DNA of 64,000 nt from Alphaproteobacteria bacterium (lineage in GTDB: Bacteria > Pseudomonadota > Alphaproteobacteria > Micropepsales > Micropepsaceae), in the NCBI GenBank assembly GCA_017308475.1, contig JAFKEU010000004.1, forward strand, positions 434,001 through 498,000, read 5' to 3'. The position numbers and the translations under genes are program-made. The notes beneath the pieces were generated by a model, which was given only the letters and a program-made list of their open reading frames with translations, was not told where the DNA came from and ran no database searches. This document shows positions 54,485-64,000 of this stretch, piece by piece; position 1 is the stretch's first letter; each line of letters begins with the position of its first letter.

Positions 54485-55435
54485 ATGTTGATTTCCGTCG
54501 ATCAAGCCGCCCGCCGCAAGATCGCCCGCCCCCTGATCCTGGGCCTCGCCGCCGTGGCCTTGGCGGCCGGGCTTGCCGCATGTTCCAGCGACGACGATAT
54601 GGCCTCCGCCGGCTCGCCGTTCACCCAGGCGCTGGCGCGCGACTATACCGATCTTTCCACCCAGGCTTCGAACCTGCCCCCGCCGCCCGAGGCGCAGTCG
54701 GATGAAGGCTGGTTCGATTGGCTGGACCCCTTCTCCGACAGCTCCGACAGCAATGACCTTCTGGTGAAGGCGTTCCAATCGAAGGCGGAAATCGCGTCCA
54801 ACGGCGCCGAGCCGCAGCTGGAGGCTGCACCCGACGCCGTCGCCGGCACCATCCGCGCGCGGCTGGAACGGGCGCTGACCGTATCCAAGGACCAGGTGCC
54901 CGACGTGGCCGCCCGGGCCCAGACGGATTATGACTGCTGGGTGCTCTATGCCTCGGTACCGACTGCCGCCGCGGCGTCCCAGGCCTGCAAGACCTCACTC
55001 GACAGTTCGCTGGTGCAGCTTGAAAATGCCGCCCGCCCGCCCGCGCCGCCCGCCCCGGCGCCCGCTCCGGTGCCTGCGCCTGCGCCGGCGCCAGCCCCGG
55101 CACCTTCGGATTACACCGTCTATTTCGATTTCGATTCATGGACGCTGACTGCCGAAGATCTGACGGTGCTGACCAATGTGATCAATAACGCCCGCTCCGG
55201 CGGCCAGAGCCGCATCGATGTGGTCGGCCACACCGACACGTCAGGCCCGGCAGGCTACAACCAGCGCCTGTCGGTCCACCGCGCCAATGTCGTGGTCGAG
55301 GCCCTGGTTGATATGGGCGCGCGCCGTCCCGCCATCCATGCCAGCGGGGTGGGTGAAAACGATCTGGCGGTTCCCACTCCCGACGGCGTGAAGGAAGCCA
55401 AGAACCGCCGCGCGGTCATCACGCTGGCGCCGTAA
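54485..55435 (+). CDS. OmpA-family lipoprotein (Pal-like)
   Basis: A 316-residue lipoprotein with lipobox LAAC (Cys33), a linker with many Pro-Ala repeats (APAPVPAPAPAPAP) near residue 200, and a C-terminal OmpA domain: YTVYFDFDSWTLTAEDL, DVVGHTDTSGPAGYNQRL and AKNRRAVITLAP. It should bind peptidoglycan from the outer membrane. Two cysteines in the middle (DCWVLY and QACKTS) may pair. GGAGAGACAAACG precedes the ATG. Confidence 0.9.
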   Translation: MLISVDQAARRKIARPLILGLAAVALAAGLAACSSDDDMASAGSPFTQALARDYTDLSTQASNLPPPPEAQSDEGWFDWLDPFSDSSDSNDLLVKAFQSKAEIASNGAEPQLEAAPDAVAGTIRARLERALTVSKDQVPDVAARAQTDYDCWVLYASVPTAAAASQACKTSLDSSLVQLENAARPPAPPAPAPAPVPAPAPAPAPAPSDYTVYFDFDSWTLTAEDLTVLTNVINNARSGGQSRIDVVGHTDTSGPAGYNQRLSVHRANVVVEALVDMGARRPAIHASGVGENDLAVPTPDGVKEAKNRRAVITLAP

Positions 55436-55445
55436 GCCTTGCCTG

Positions 55446-55484
55446 GCCGGCCGCCTTTTCGAGATATCCGGGAAGGCGGCCGGC
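55446..55484. terminator. 12-bp inverted repeat after the OmpA-family gene
   Basis: GCCGGCCGCCTT (55446-55457) pairs perfectly with 55473-55484 across a 15-base loop. It lies just after the stop codon. No T run follows, so it may be a terminator of the stem-only kind or a transcript end stabiliser. Confidence 0.5.
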
Positions 55485-55528
55485 GAATTCGACTATCGCG
55501 GGCGGAACCGCGGGCGTAAACTTGTCCC

Positions 55529-55900
55529 ATGAAGTCGATGGCCCGATTTATTCTTCCCGGCGCCTTGGGGGTTCTGCTGGTTTCCGCGGGCGCGGAAGCA
55601 CAGCCCAGTCCCGGCAGCAATTACAACGTCCAGACCATGAATTTCGATTTGTGGTGTCAGGAGGAAGCCGGACTTCCCCCCGACCGGTGCGACAAGCGGC
55701 TGCCCAAGGACGAAGAGGTGTTCGAGGCCTATCGCGCCAAGGTGGAGGCGTATGAGATTCCCTATCTGCAGCGGCGCAATGAGGAGGCCCGCATCAACCG
55801 GGTGCTGCTGCACAATGATCCGATCGACAATCCGCTGAAGAACGACCCGGCGCGCCAGCGGCAGGATCCGAACCAGCCGCCACTGCATTCCCCACCCTGA
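55529..55900 (+). CDS. Hypothetical secreted protein
   Basis: A 123-residue exported protein with signal peptide MKSMARFILPGALGVLLVSAG. The mature part has two cysteines (DLWCQEEAGLPPDRCDKR), a helical stretch rich in Glu, Arg and Tyr (EEVFEAYRAKVEAYEIPYLQ) and a Pro/Asn-rich tail. No family recognised. ATG at 55538 is an alternative start. Confidence 0.7.
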   Translation: MKSMARFILPGALGVLLVSAGAEAQPSPGSNYNVQTMNFDLWCQEEAGLPPDRCDKRLPKDEEVFEAYRAKVEAYEIPYLQRRNEEARINRVLLHNDPIDNPLKNDPARQRQDPNQPPLHSPP

Positions 55901-55906
55901 ACCCGA

Positions 55907-56614
55907 TCAGATAAAGCGGTCGAATTCCTCGCTGTTGGCGGCGCGCCAGCGGCCGATCACGTCGAACATCTTTTGCAGCAGATCGCCGGTGCCGAATTGC
56001 AGGAAGGCGGGGTTGTCCTGCGAGACCACGAGCCTGAGATAGGGCGCCTTGGGGTGGGCGCGCAGTGGAGGCGGTGCAGGCGGCGGAGGCGGCTGGTCGT
56101 GGTCGCCGTGCGACAGGGGATCGGATTCCTGGACCAGTTGCGAGCCCACCAGCCTTTCATAGGCGATGGAGCGGCCCAGCAGCGGGGTGGGATCGCTCAG
56201 CATCTGCACCATGCCGAAGAAGCGTGTGGGCTCGCCCCCATTGAAGCTGACGGGCGCAAGCACGGTTTCCAACTCAACCATGCCGTTGTCGGCCGTCGCC
56301 GCGATGGACGACAGGCACACCGGCTGGCAGAGCTTGAGCGCCTCGCGCAACAGGGAAGACAGGGCAAGGCCGGACCGGGACTCCCAGTGGCCCAGGAAAC
56401 TGGTGCCCTTCAGTTCAAATCCGAAACGCTCGCATAGCGCGGTACCGGCAAGGCGGTAGACCGGGCGGGCCGGATTCTCGCAATCTAGTATGAAGGTATA
56501 AGACAGAAGGCGCTTGATCGCCCTGGGGTCGAAATCGGCCTGGTCCGGAACGTCGCGGCCCGCGCGCAGACGGCTCCAATATCCCACAAGCAGGTGCGAG
56601 TTTTTGTGTTTCAT
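55907..56614 (-). CDS. PAS-domain protein (PAS_5 type) with extended tail
   Basis: A 235-residue protein with an N-terminal PAS_5-like domain: LLVGYWSRLRAGRDVPDQAD, LLSYTFILDCENPARPVYRL, ALCERFGFELKGTSFLGHWE. A Pro-rich linker (DQPPPPPAPPPLRA) and a short C-terminal segment follow. It is similar in type to the protein at 38979-39497 but longer. Start at 56614 (MKHKNSHLLVGYW). Confidence 0.78.
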   Translation of the reverse strand: MKHKNSHLLVGYWSRLRAGRDVPDQADFDPRAIKRLLSYTFILDCENPARPVYRLAGTALCERFGFELKGTSFLGHWESRSGLALSSLLREALKLCQPVCLSSIAATADNGMVELETVLAPVSFNGGEPTRFFGMVQMLSDPTPLLGRSIAYERLVGSQLVQESDPLSHGDHDQPPPPPAPPPLRAHPKAPYLRLVVSQDNPAFLQFGTGDLLQKMFDVIGRWRAANSEEFDRFI

Positions 56615-56913
56615 GGCCCCGTTATCCCTAGTGTCGCGTACCGCATTGCTCCGTAACGGAACGCCATGCGGCCGCCTGACTTGGGCCAGAGCGAAACCCG
56701 TGCCAGATGCGGGATCCATGCGCTGTTGATCGCAATGCAGGGTGTTGGCACAGCCCCCGCAAGGGATCTGCCGGCCGCAATCAGGTCAGCGGCCTTGAGC
56801 GGCGTTTCCTTTCGGGACAAACGCAGCCGGCGGGGCCAATTCGAAGCTGGCACGGTTCGTGAAACACCCCCGGGTGTTGTTCACGCCCTCATCTGGGGAA
56901 GGAGCCGTTTTCC
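56615..56913. other. Divergent intergenic region with hairpin
   Basis: 299 bp separating the PAS gene from the repeat-protein gene. A long imperfect hairpin, CGTGAAACACCC (56858-56869) with 56872-56885, lies 28 bp before the ATG of the repeat-protein gene and could affect its translation or be an operator. Nothing else is recognised. Confidence 0.45.
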
Positions 56914-58113
56914 ATGTTGCCTAAGTCCCTGACGCTTCTCACTTCCGCGCTGGTCAGCGCGGCCCTGGCCGGCAGTCCTATCGCCGCCCAGGCCGGCGGT
57001 GTGAGCCACATCGGTACATGGGGCGGCCGCACGGGCGGCACCCCAAGGGTCGGCACGCTGAACTGCCCCCCGGGCGGCCAGAGGGTTCCCGGCATAACCA
57101 CCATCAACAACACGCTGAACGTCTACAAGCCGATCACCAGCATCAGGAATGTGGATGTCAACAACAACATCAACATCAACAAGAGCGTCAACGTCTACAA
57201 GCCGGTGACCAACATCAAGAACATCAATGTCGACACCAACATCAACGCCAACAAGAACATCGACATCTACAAGCCGGTGACGATCACAAAGAACATCGAC
57301 AATTCCAAGAACATCAACATCAACAAGAACATCGACAACTCGAAGAACATCAACATCAACAAGAATATTGTCATCAACAAGGGCGGCGGCGATTCTTCAG
57401 CCGAGGCGGCGGCGGTTGCCAGCGCCATGGCGGCGGCGATGGCCAGTGCCAGCTCCTCGGCCAGCGCGGTGATCAACTTCAACGGCGGCAATGCCAGCGC
57501 CGGAAGCGAGAGCTTTGCCTCGGCCTTCGGCTATTCCGGCTCCGGCGCGGCGGTGGGCGGCGGCTCCTATATCGCCGAAGCGCCCGGCCCCAGCCCGGTC
57601 GGCGACATCGGCCCCATCACTGTCGAAGCGCCGGTCGCTGCCTGCACCATACAGGAGGCCACGGTGATCAAGGCGATTCACGCCGTCTGCGTCTCGGCCG
57701 ACAATCACGAATTCCCCGCCTCGCACATGGTGCCCGATACCTGGATCGAATCCTCCTATGAGGGCGAGATCGCACGCTGCCTGCCCGGCTCGCGTCTTCG
57801 GGTGACGGTGGGCGCAGTGTTCCAGTCCAGCGAAGGCATGGCATCCAGCTGGACCCACGGTCAGACACTGGAATGCGGCCCCCATGAGGCCGTGCGGCAC
57901 TACAAGGGCGGCATGCTGAAATGCGCGCCGGCGGTGCCGGTGCCGGACTGCACGGAGCGCACCAATCTGCGCAAATACGGTACCGCCGACATGTTCTTCA
58001 CCTATCGCGCCAGGGTGTGCATGGAGACGCATCAGGAATACAGCGAGAACGACAGCCGGACGAACATGAGCCGCGAGGACGACTTGCGCGGCTATTCCCG
58101 CAGCGGCTACTGA
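56914..58113 (+). CDS. Secreted Asn/Ile/Lys repeat protein (possible beta-solenoid or fibre)
   Basis: A 399-residue exported protein. After a signal peptide (to about residue 27), residues ~65-156 are imperfect 24-residue repeats built from NI, NV, NK and YKP units: YKP recurs at residues 71, 95 and 119, with further NININKN runs to about 156. An Ala/Ser-rich stretch (~160-185), a Gly/Ser/Ala region and a C-terminal domain with about eight cysteines follow. Alternating Ile/Asn is compatible with a stacked beta structure such as an adhesin or amyloid. A strong terminator follows. Confidence 0.75.
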   Translation: MLPKSLTLLTSALVSAALAGSPIAAQAGGVSHIGTWGGRTGGTPRVGTLNCPPGGQRVPGITTINNTLNVYKPITSIRNVDVNNNININKSVNVYKPVTNIKNINVDTNINANKNIDIYKPVTITKNIDNSKNININKNIDNSKNININKNIVINKGGGDSSAEAAAVASAMAAAMASASSSASAVINFNGGNASAGSESFASAFGYSGSGAAVGGGSYIAEAPGPSPVGDIGPITVEAPVAACTIQEATVIKAIHAVCVSADNHEFPASHMVPDTWIESSYEGEIARCLPGSRLRVTVGAVFQSSEGMASSWTHGQTLECGPHEAVRHYKGGMLKCAPAVPVPDCTERTNLRKYGTADMFFTYRARVCMETHQEYSENDSRTNMSREDDLRGYSRSGY

Positions 58114-58131
58114 CAATCGGCACCCCAGGAC

Positions 58132-58163
58132 AGCGCCCGGCCCCAATGGCCGGGCGCTTTTTT
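58132..58163 (+). terminator. Intrinsic terminator after the repeat-protein gene
   Basis: GCGCCCGGCC (58133-58142) pairs with 58148-58157 across a five-base loop, followed by six T. It lies 20 bp after the stop and is the best plus-strand terminator in the window. Confidence 0.93.
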
Positions 58164-58267
58164 GTGCCCGTCCGCAGGGGTCCATTCGCCACGTTGCACT
58201 GAGGGCTCCCGCTGCTATTGTGCGGCGCACTTTCCGCCCGAGCCGGGCTTTTCCAAGGGCTAACCCC

Positions 58268-59436
58268 ATGAATATTCACGAATATCAGGCCAAAGAGGTG
58301 TTGCGCGGATTCGGCGTTCCGGTGCCGGTCGGCAAGCCCGCTTTCACCGTCGAAGAAGCGGTGGAAGCCGCCAAATCCCTGCCCGGTCCGGTGTGGGTGG
58401 TGAAGGCCCAGATCCATGCCGGCGGCCGCGGCAAGGGCGGCGGCGTCAAGGTGGTCAAGTCCATCGAGGACGTAAAAAAGGAAGCCGAGCGCATGCTGGG
58501 CATGACGCTGGTGACCCACCAGACCGGTCCTGCCGGACGCGTGGTCAAGCGGCTGTACATCGAGGACGGCTCGGCCATCGATCGCGAACTGTATCTGTCA
58601 GCGCTGGTCGACCGCGCCACCAGCCGCATCGCCTTCATCGTCTCAACCGAAGGCGGCATGGACATCGAGGAAGTCGCCCACAAGACGCCCGGGAAGATCC
58701 ACACTTTCCAGATCGAGCCTGCCGTGGGCTATTCGCCCTATATCGGCGGCGAGATCGCCGGCGCCCTGGGCCTCAAAGGGCCCCAGGCCAAGCAGATCGG
58801 CCAGGTGGTCAGGAAGCTCTATGAGGCCTTCCTGGCCAAGGACATGAGCCTTCTGGAAATCAATCCGCTGGTGGTCACGAAGGACGGCAACATCATCTGC
58901 CTGGATGCCAAGCTGAACTTCGACGACAACGCCTTGTTCCGCCACAAGGACATTGTCGAACTGCGCGACCTGGACGAGGAAGACCCGATGGAGGTGGAAG
59001 CCTCCAAATACGAACTCTCGTACATCAAGCTGGATGGCGAGATCGGCTGCATGGTCAATGGCGCGGGCCTGGCCATGGCGACCATGGACATCATCAAGCT
59101 CTATGGCAGCGAGCCCGCCAACTTCCTGGACGTGGGCGGCGGCGCATCGCGCGAGAAGGTCACGGCGGCCTTCAAGATCATCGTCTCCGACCCCAATGTG
59201 AAGGGCATCCTGGTCAACATCTTCGGCGGCATCATGAAATGCGACATCATCGCCGAAGGCATCGTGGCCGCGGCGAAAGACCTGTCGCTCAACGTGCCGC
59301 TGGTAGTGCGCCTGGAAGGCACCAATGTGGAACTGGGCAAGGAAATCCTGGCCAAGTCCGGCCTTGCCATCACCAGTGCCGACAATCTGGCCGATGCCGC
59401 GCAAAAGGTGGTCAAGGCCGTGAAGGGTTCGAAATA

Positions 59437-59437
<1 letters not shown>
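58268..59437 (+). CDS. sucC: Succinyl-CoA synthetase, beta subunit
   Basis: A 389-residue ATP-grasp subunit binding nucleotide and succinate. Signatures: [55 protein letters not shown] and [19 protein letters not shown] with [11 protein letters not shown]. The TAA overlaps the sucD ATG by one base. Start at 58268 follows the conserved N-terminus. Confidence 0.97.
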
Positions 59438-60315
<878 letters not shown>

Positions 60316-60357
60316 TCCGGGGGGCGCGGCATCGGATATTTCACGCTCGGGCGGGGG

Positions 60358-60377
60358 AAACCCCTCCCGGGTTTTTT
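60358..60377 (+). terminator. Probable terminator after sucD
   Basis: AAACCC (60358-60363) pairs with GGGTTT (60369-60374) and is followed by T residues to 60377. The 250-bp gap implies sucA has its own promoter or partial read-through. Confidence 0.6.
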
Positions 60378-60566
60378 CTTTCCCCACAAGGCAAGCAGCC
60401 CGCAATTTGCCGTCGCAAAACGGGGATCTTCGTCCCATATTAACCGCAATCGCCGTTGAATCTCCGGCAGGAAGGGATTACCACCCACGCCCACGCAAAA
60501 CACCGCATCCCCCGGCGGTACCAGGAACGGGTTCGAGCCCAACAAGCTCGCCCATAAGCGTTTGAA

Positions 60567-63536
60567 ATGACTGAACAACCTCCGTCAGACAAGTTGAACC
60601 GCGCCTCGAATGCCATCCTCGAGGCCACATCATTTCTCAACGGCACCAACGCCCAATTCGTCGAACAGCTCTATGCCCGTTACCTTGCCGATCCGGGCTC
60701 CGTAGAGCAGGGCTGGCAGGACTATTTCGCACAGCTCGGTGAGAAGAGCCTGGCTCCTTCCCAGCTGGGTCGCGGCCCTGCCTGGAAGCGCGACGCCCGC
60801 CCCGAATTCGCCAATGGTGAACTGATCGCCGCCCTGACCGGCCAGGAGCCGCCCGCCCCCGCCAAGCCGGCCAAGGGCGCCAAGGCTGCGCCCCCCGCCG
60901 CCGCCAGCCCGGCTGCTTTGCTGGAAGCCGCAAAGCATTCCATCCACGCCGTCCAGATGATCCGCGCCTATCGCATGATCGGCCATCTGGAAGCCGACCT
61001 CGATCCCCTGGGCATCACGCCCCGCACCCCCCAGCCCACGCTCGATCCCGCCAACTACGGTTTCGAGGGCGAGGTGCTTGACCTGCCGATCTATGTCGAC
61101 GGCATCCTGGGTGTTTCCACTGCCACGCCCCGCCAGCTGGTCGAGAAACTGCGCGGCATTTATTGCCGGCGCATCGGCTATGAATTCATGCACATCAACG
61201 ATGCGGAGCAGAAGCAGTGGCTTCAGAAGCGCATCGAAGGCGAAGAAGGCCAGATCGGCTTCACGCCTGAAGGCAGGAAGGCCATCCTGAACAAGCTTAT
61301 CGAAGCGGAAGGCTTCGAGAAATTCGCCTCCAACCGCTTCGTCGGCACCAAGCGCTTCGGCCTGGATGGCGGCGAGGCCACCATCCCCGCGCTGGAGCAG
61401 ATCATCAAGCGCGGCGGCCAGCTTGGCGTTTCGGAGATTGTGCTGGGCATGGCCCATCGCGGCCGGTTGAATGTGCTTGTCAATGTGATGGGCAAGCCCT
61501 ATCGTCAGCTGTTCCACGAATTCCAGGGCGGCGCCGCCACACCCTCCAGCGTCGAGGGATCGGGCGACGTGAAGTATCATCTGGGCGCCTCGTCGGACCG
61601 TGAATTCGACGGCCACAAAGTCCACCTGTCGCTGACCGCCAACCCCTCCCATCTTGAGATCGTCGATCCGGTGGTGCTGGGCAAGGCTCGCGCCAAGCAG
61701 TGGCAGCTGCACGACATCGACGCGCGCACGAGCGTCCTGCCGCTGCTGATCCACGGCGATGCCGCCTTCGCCGGCCAGGGCGTGGTGGCCGAATGTTTCG
61801 CCATGTCGGGCATCAAGGGCTTCCGGACCGGGGGCACCATCCATTTCGTGATCAACAACCAGATCGGCTTCACCACCGCGCCGATCTTCTCGCGCTCCTC
61901 GCCCTATTGCACGGACATCGCGCTGATGGTGCAGGCGCCGATTTTCCATGTGAACGGTGACGATCCCGAAGCGGTTGTTCATGCCGCGCGTATCGCCATC
62001 GAATTCCGCCAGCAGTTCAAGAAGGACGTCGTCCTGGACATGATCTGCTATCGCAGGTTCGGCCATAACGAAACCGACGAACCCAGCTTCACCCAGCCGC
62101 AGATGTACCGGGTGATCCGCAATCATGAGACGATCCTGCAGCTCTACACCAGGAAGCTGGTGAGCGAAGGCGTGCTGGCCGAGGCCGAGGCCGAGGCGAT
62201 GCGGAATGACTTCAACAAGCGGCTGGACGAGGAATTCAACGCTTCAAAGTCGCACCTGCCGAACCGCGCCGACTGGCTGGATGGCAAGTGGCAGGGCATG
62301 GAGACGGCGCCCAAGGCCGGCGACCGCCGCGGCGACACCGGCGTGCCCGAAGAAATGCTGCGCAAAGTCGGCAAGGCGCTGACCACCGCCCCGGACAATT
62401 TTAACCTGCACAAGACCATCGCCCGCCAGCTTGAAGCCAAAGCCAGGATGTTCGAGACGGGCGAGGGCTTCGACTGGGCGACCTGCGAGGCCATGGCTTT
62501 CGGCACGCTGTTGAACGAGGGCTATTACATCCGCCTGTCCGGTCAGGATTCCTCCCGCGGCACCTTCAGCCAGCGCCACGCCGCCCTGGTGGACCAGGAA
62601 AGCGAGGAACGGTACTACCCGCTGCAGCATGTCGGCCCGGATCAGGGTTGTTTCGAGGTGGTGGACTCGCTTCTGTCCGAGGAAGCGGTGCTGGGCTTTG
62701 AATATGGCTACAGCCAGGCCGAACCCAGGGCGCTGGTCTTGTGGGAAGCCCAGTTTGGTGACTTCGCCAACGGTGCCCAGGTGGTGATGGACCAGTTCAT
62801 CTCCTCCGGCGAGTCCAAGTGGTTGCGCATGTCGGGCCTGACCCTGCTTTTGCCGCACGGCTATGAAGGCCAGGGCCCCGAACACAGTTCGGCCCGTCTG
62901 GAACGCTATCTGCAGCTTTGTGCGCAGGACAACATGCAGGTCTGCACGCCCACCACGCCGGCCAATTATTTCCATGTGCTGCGCCGGCAGATGCACCGGC
63001 CGTTCCGCAAACCCCTGGTGCTGATGACGCCCAAGTCGCTCTTGCGCAACAAAAAGTGCGTCAGCTTCCTCAGCGACATGCTGCCGTCGAACAGCTTTCA
63101 CCGCGTGCTGCGCGATCAGGCCGAAGCCGTGCCTGGTGCCACGACCATCGAGCTGGTGCCCGACGACAAGATCAAGCGCGTGGTGCTGTGCTCGGGGAAG
63201 GTCTATTTCGACCTGATGGAAGAGCGCGAGAAGCGCGGCGAGAACCGTATCCAGATCATCCGGGTCGAGCAGATCTATCCCTTCCCGGAAAATGTGCTGG
63301 CCGAGGAGCTGAACCGCTTTCCCAAGGCTGACATCGTCTGGTGCCAGGAAGAGCCGCAGAACCAGGGCGCCTGGAATTTCGTCAAGCCGCGCATCGAGGC
63401 AACCATCGCCCAGCTTGGCGGCAACGCCAGCCCACGCTATGCGGGCCGGCCCGAGTCGGCCTCCACGGCCGCCGGCCTGATGAAACAGCACCTGGCGGAG
63501 CTGGCCGCCTTCCTCAACGAAGCCCTTACCCTTTAA
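60567..63536 (+). CDS. sucA: 2-oxoglutarate dehydrogenase E1 component
   Basis: A 989-residue thiamine-diphosphate enzyme of the TCA cycle. Features: [20 protein letters not shown] near the N-terminus, [33 protein letters not shown] (TPP site), [20 protein letters not shown], and C-terminal [20 protein letters not shown]. Length matches the family. It ends 41 bp before sucB. Confidence 0.97.
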   Translation: MTEQPPSDKLNRASNAILEATSFLNGTNAQFVEQLYARYLADPGSVEQGWQDYFAQLGEKSLAPSQLGRGPAWKRDARPEFANGELIAALTGQEPPAPAKPAKGAKAAPPAAASPAALLEAAKHSIHAVQMIRAYRMIGHLEADLDPLGITPRTPQPTLDPANYGFEGEVLDLPIYVDGILGVSTATPRQLVEKLRGIYCRRIGYEFMHINDAEQKQWLQKRIEGEEGQIGFTPEGRKAILNKLIEAEGFEKFASNRFVGTKRFGLDGGEATIPALEQIIKRGGQLGVSEIVLGMAHRGRLNVLVNVMGKPYRQLFHEFQGGAATPSSVEGSGDVKYHLGASSDREFDGHKVHLSLTANPSHLEIVDPVVLGKARAKQWQLHDIDARTSVLPLLIHGDAAFAGQGVVAECFAMSGIKGFRTGGTIHFVINNQIGFTTAPIFSRSSPYCTDIALMVQAPIFHVNGDDPEAVVHAARIAIEFRQQFKKDVVLDMICYRRFGHNETDEPSFTQPQMYRVIRNHETILQLYTRKLVSEGVLAEAEAEAMRNDFNKRLDEEFNASKSHLPNRADWLDGKWQGMETAPKAGDRRGDTGVPEEMLRKVGKALTTAPDNFNLHKTIARQLEAKARMFETGEGFDWATCEAMAFGTLLNEGYYIRLSGQDSSRGTFSQRHAALVDQESEERYYPLQHVGPDQGCFEVVDSLLSEEAVLGFEYGYSQAEPRALVLWEAQFGDFANGAQVVMDQFISSGESKWLRMSGLTLLLPHGYEGQGPEHSSARLERYLQLCAQDNMQVCTPTTPANYFHVLRRQMHRPFRKPLVLMTPKSLLRNKKCVSFLSDMLPSNSFHRVLRDQAEAVPGATTIELVPDDKIKRVVLCSGKVYFDLMEEREKRGENRIQIIRVEQIYPFPENVLAEELNRFPKADIVWCQEEPQNQGAWNFVKPRIEATIAQLGGNASPRYAGRPESASTAAGLMKQHLAELAAFLNEALTL

Positions 63537-63577
63537 CCCGCTCCGATCCCGGAACGCGCTTATCCAAGAGCCGAGAC

Positions 63578-64000
63578 ATGACCGTCGAAATCAAAGTGCC
63601 TGCCATGGGCGAATCCGTGACCGAAGCCACCGTGTCCAAGTGGTTCAAGAAGGAAGGCGACGCGGTCAAGCGCGACGAGCCCCTGCTGGAACTGGAGACC
63701 GACAAGGTGACTGTGGAAGTGCCCTCGCCTGCCGAGGGTGCCATCGAATCCATCGCTGCCCAAGCGGGCGCCACCGTAACAGTGGGTGCGCTGTTGGGGG
63801 CCATTGCCGAGGGCAAAGCCAGCGCGGCCGCCAAGCCCGCCGCCGCCAAGGCCGAAGCTCCCAAGCCCGCCCCGACCCCAGCACCCGCGCCCTCTGCTTC
63901 CCGGGCCGATGCGCCTGCCATGCCTTCGGCCCAGCGCATCGCGGCCGAAAGCGGCATCGCCACATCCACCGTTGCCGGCACCGGCCGCGACGGCCGCGTC
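63578..64000 (+). CDS. sucB: Dihydrolipoyl succinyltransferase E2 component (partial)
   Basis: The first 141 codons are in the window and the gene runs off the end. The N-terminal lipoyl domain ([19 protein letters not shown], seen as [15 protein letters not shown]) has Lys43 in ETDKVTVEV, the lipoylation site. A Pro/Ala-rich linker ([13 protein letters not shown]) leads to the E1/E3-binding domain starting [11 protein letters not shown]. The catalytic domain is outside the window. It forms the 2-oxoglutarate dehydrogenase complex with SucA and E3. Confidence 0.95.
   Translation, partial: MTVEIKVPAMGESVTEATVSKWFKKEGDAVKRDEPLLELETDKVTVEVPSPAEGAIESIAAQAGATVTVGALLGAIAEGKASAAAKPAAAKAEAPKPAPTPAPAPSASRADAPAMPSAQRIAAESGIATSTVAGTGRDGRV

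Noticed and set aside
60520..60545. T-arm-like sequence GGTTCGAGCCC upstream of sucA
   Set aside because: Flanking bases cannot form a T stem of five pairs or a cloverleaf, so no tRNA is called.

Overview
The window is GC-rich bacterial chromosome (roughly 65% G+C by eye) with dense, mostly housekeeping content. It points to an alphaproteobacterium: an NAD-dependent glutamate dehydrogenase of the ~180 kDa class, a ccmABCDG cytochrome c maturation cluster, phaAB divergent from phaR, two PAS proteins of a type typical of alphaproteobacteria, an Flp pilin, and a sucCDAB block. Genus is not determinable from sequence alone; a Rhizomicrobium/Micropepsaceae-like or Caulobacterales-related lineage is my guess.

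Layout. 0-5 kb: lower glycolysis (gap end, pgk, class I aldolase), then a GNAT acetyltransferase of lower GC, thiE, efp and an inositol-phosphatase-family gene. 5.1-6.9 kb: an outer-membrane monoheme cytochrome/porin fusion resembling Cyc2, followed by a periplasmic type 1 copper protein; this is a candidate extracellular electron-transfer pair. 6.9-12.4 kb: a secreted DUF1349-like protein behind a LacI-type palindrome, glutathione-dependent formaldehyde dehydrogenase, an OmpA-domain protein, a PAP2-like protein with an altered active site, an MFS exporter and a DUF2141 protein. 12.5-18.8 kb (minus strand): mdh, a MscS channel, HU, and the SRP/ribosome cluster ffh-rpsP-rimM-trmD-rplS. 19-25 kb: DUF1428, two tandem SMP-30/gluconolactonase paralogues with Tat-like leaders, a small basic ORF, Flp pilin, DUF1272 and a prolyl oligopeptidase. 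25-28.6 kb: dapF-mtaB-ftsY-ispZ, tightly coupled. 29-32.5 kb: a MarR regulator, then ccmABCDG on the minus strand. 33-36 kb: polyhydroxybutyrate precursor genes phaA and phaB with the regulator phaR. 36-46 kb: an EAL protein with a dead GGDEF domain, PAS protein, aconitase, DUF4908, an NHL beta-propeller protein, small secreted proteins and a cupin. 46-58 kb: NAD-glutamate dehydrogenase, a receiver-domain protein with a coupled partner, a C-type-lectin-like protein, PilZ, an OmpA-family lipoprotein, and a secreted Asn/Ile/Lys repeat protein. 58-64 kb: sucC-sucD-sucA-sucB (sucB cut by the window end).

How it fits together: the core is central carbon metabolism (glycolysis, aconitase, malate dehydrogenase, succinyl-CoA synthetase, 2-oxoglutarate dehydrogenase, glutamate dehydrogenase) plus carbon storage. 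The ccm genes could supply heme attachment for the Cyc2-like cytochrome.

The most unusual feature is not a gene. At three separate genes (OmpA-domain gene near 9.8 kb, phaA near 33.9 kb, cupin gene near 45.6 kb) the 3' end of the gene, usually with its stop codon, is duplicated about 100-108 bp downstream, and the same ~45-bp hairpin-forming element lies between the copies in the same orientation. This looks like a dispersed short element that sits after stop codons and is associated with duplication of gene ends. No CRISPR array, insertion sequence, rRNA or tRNA gene was recognised.
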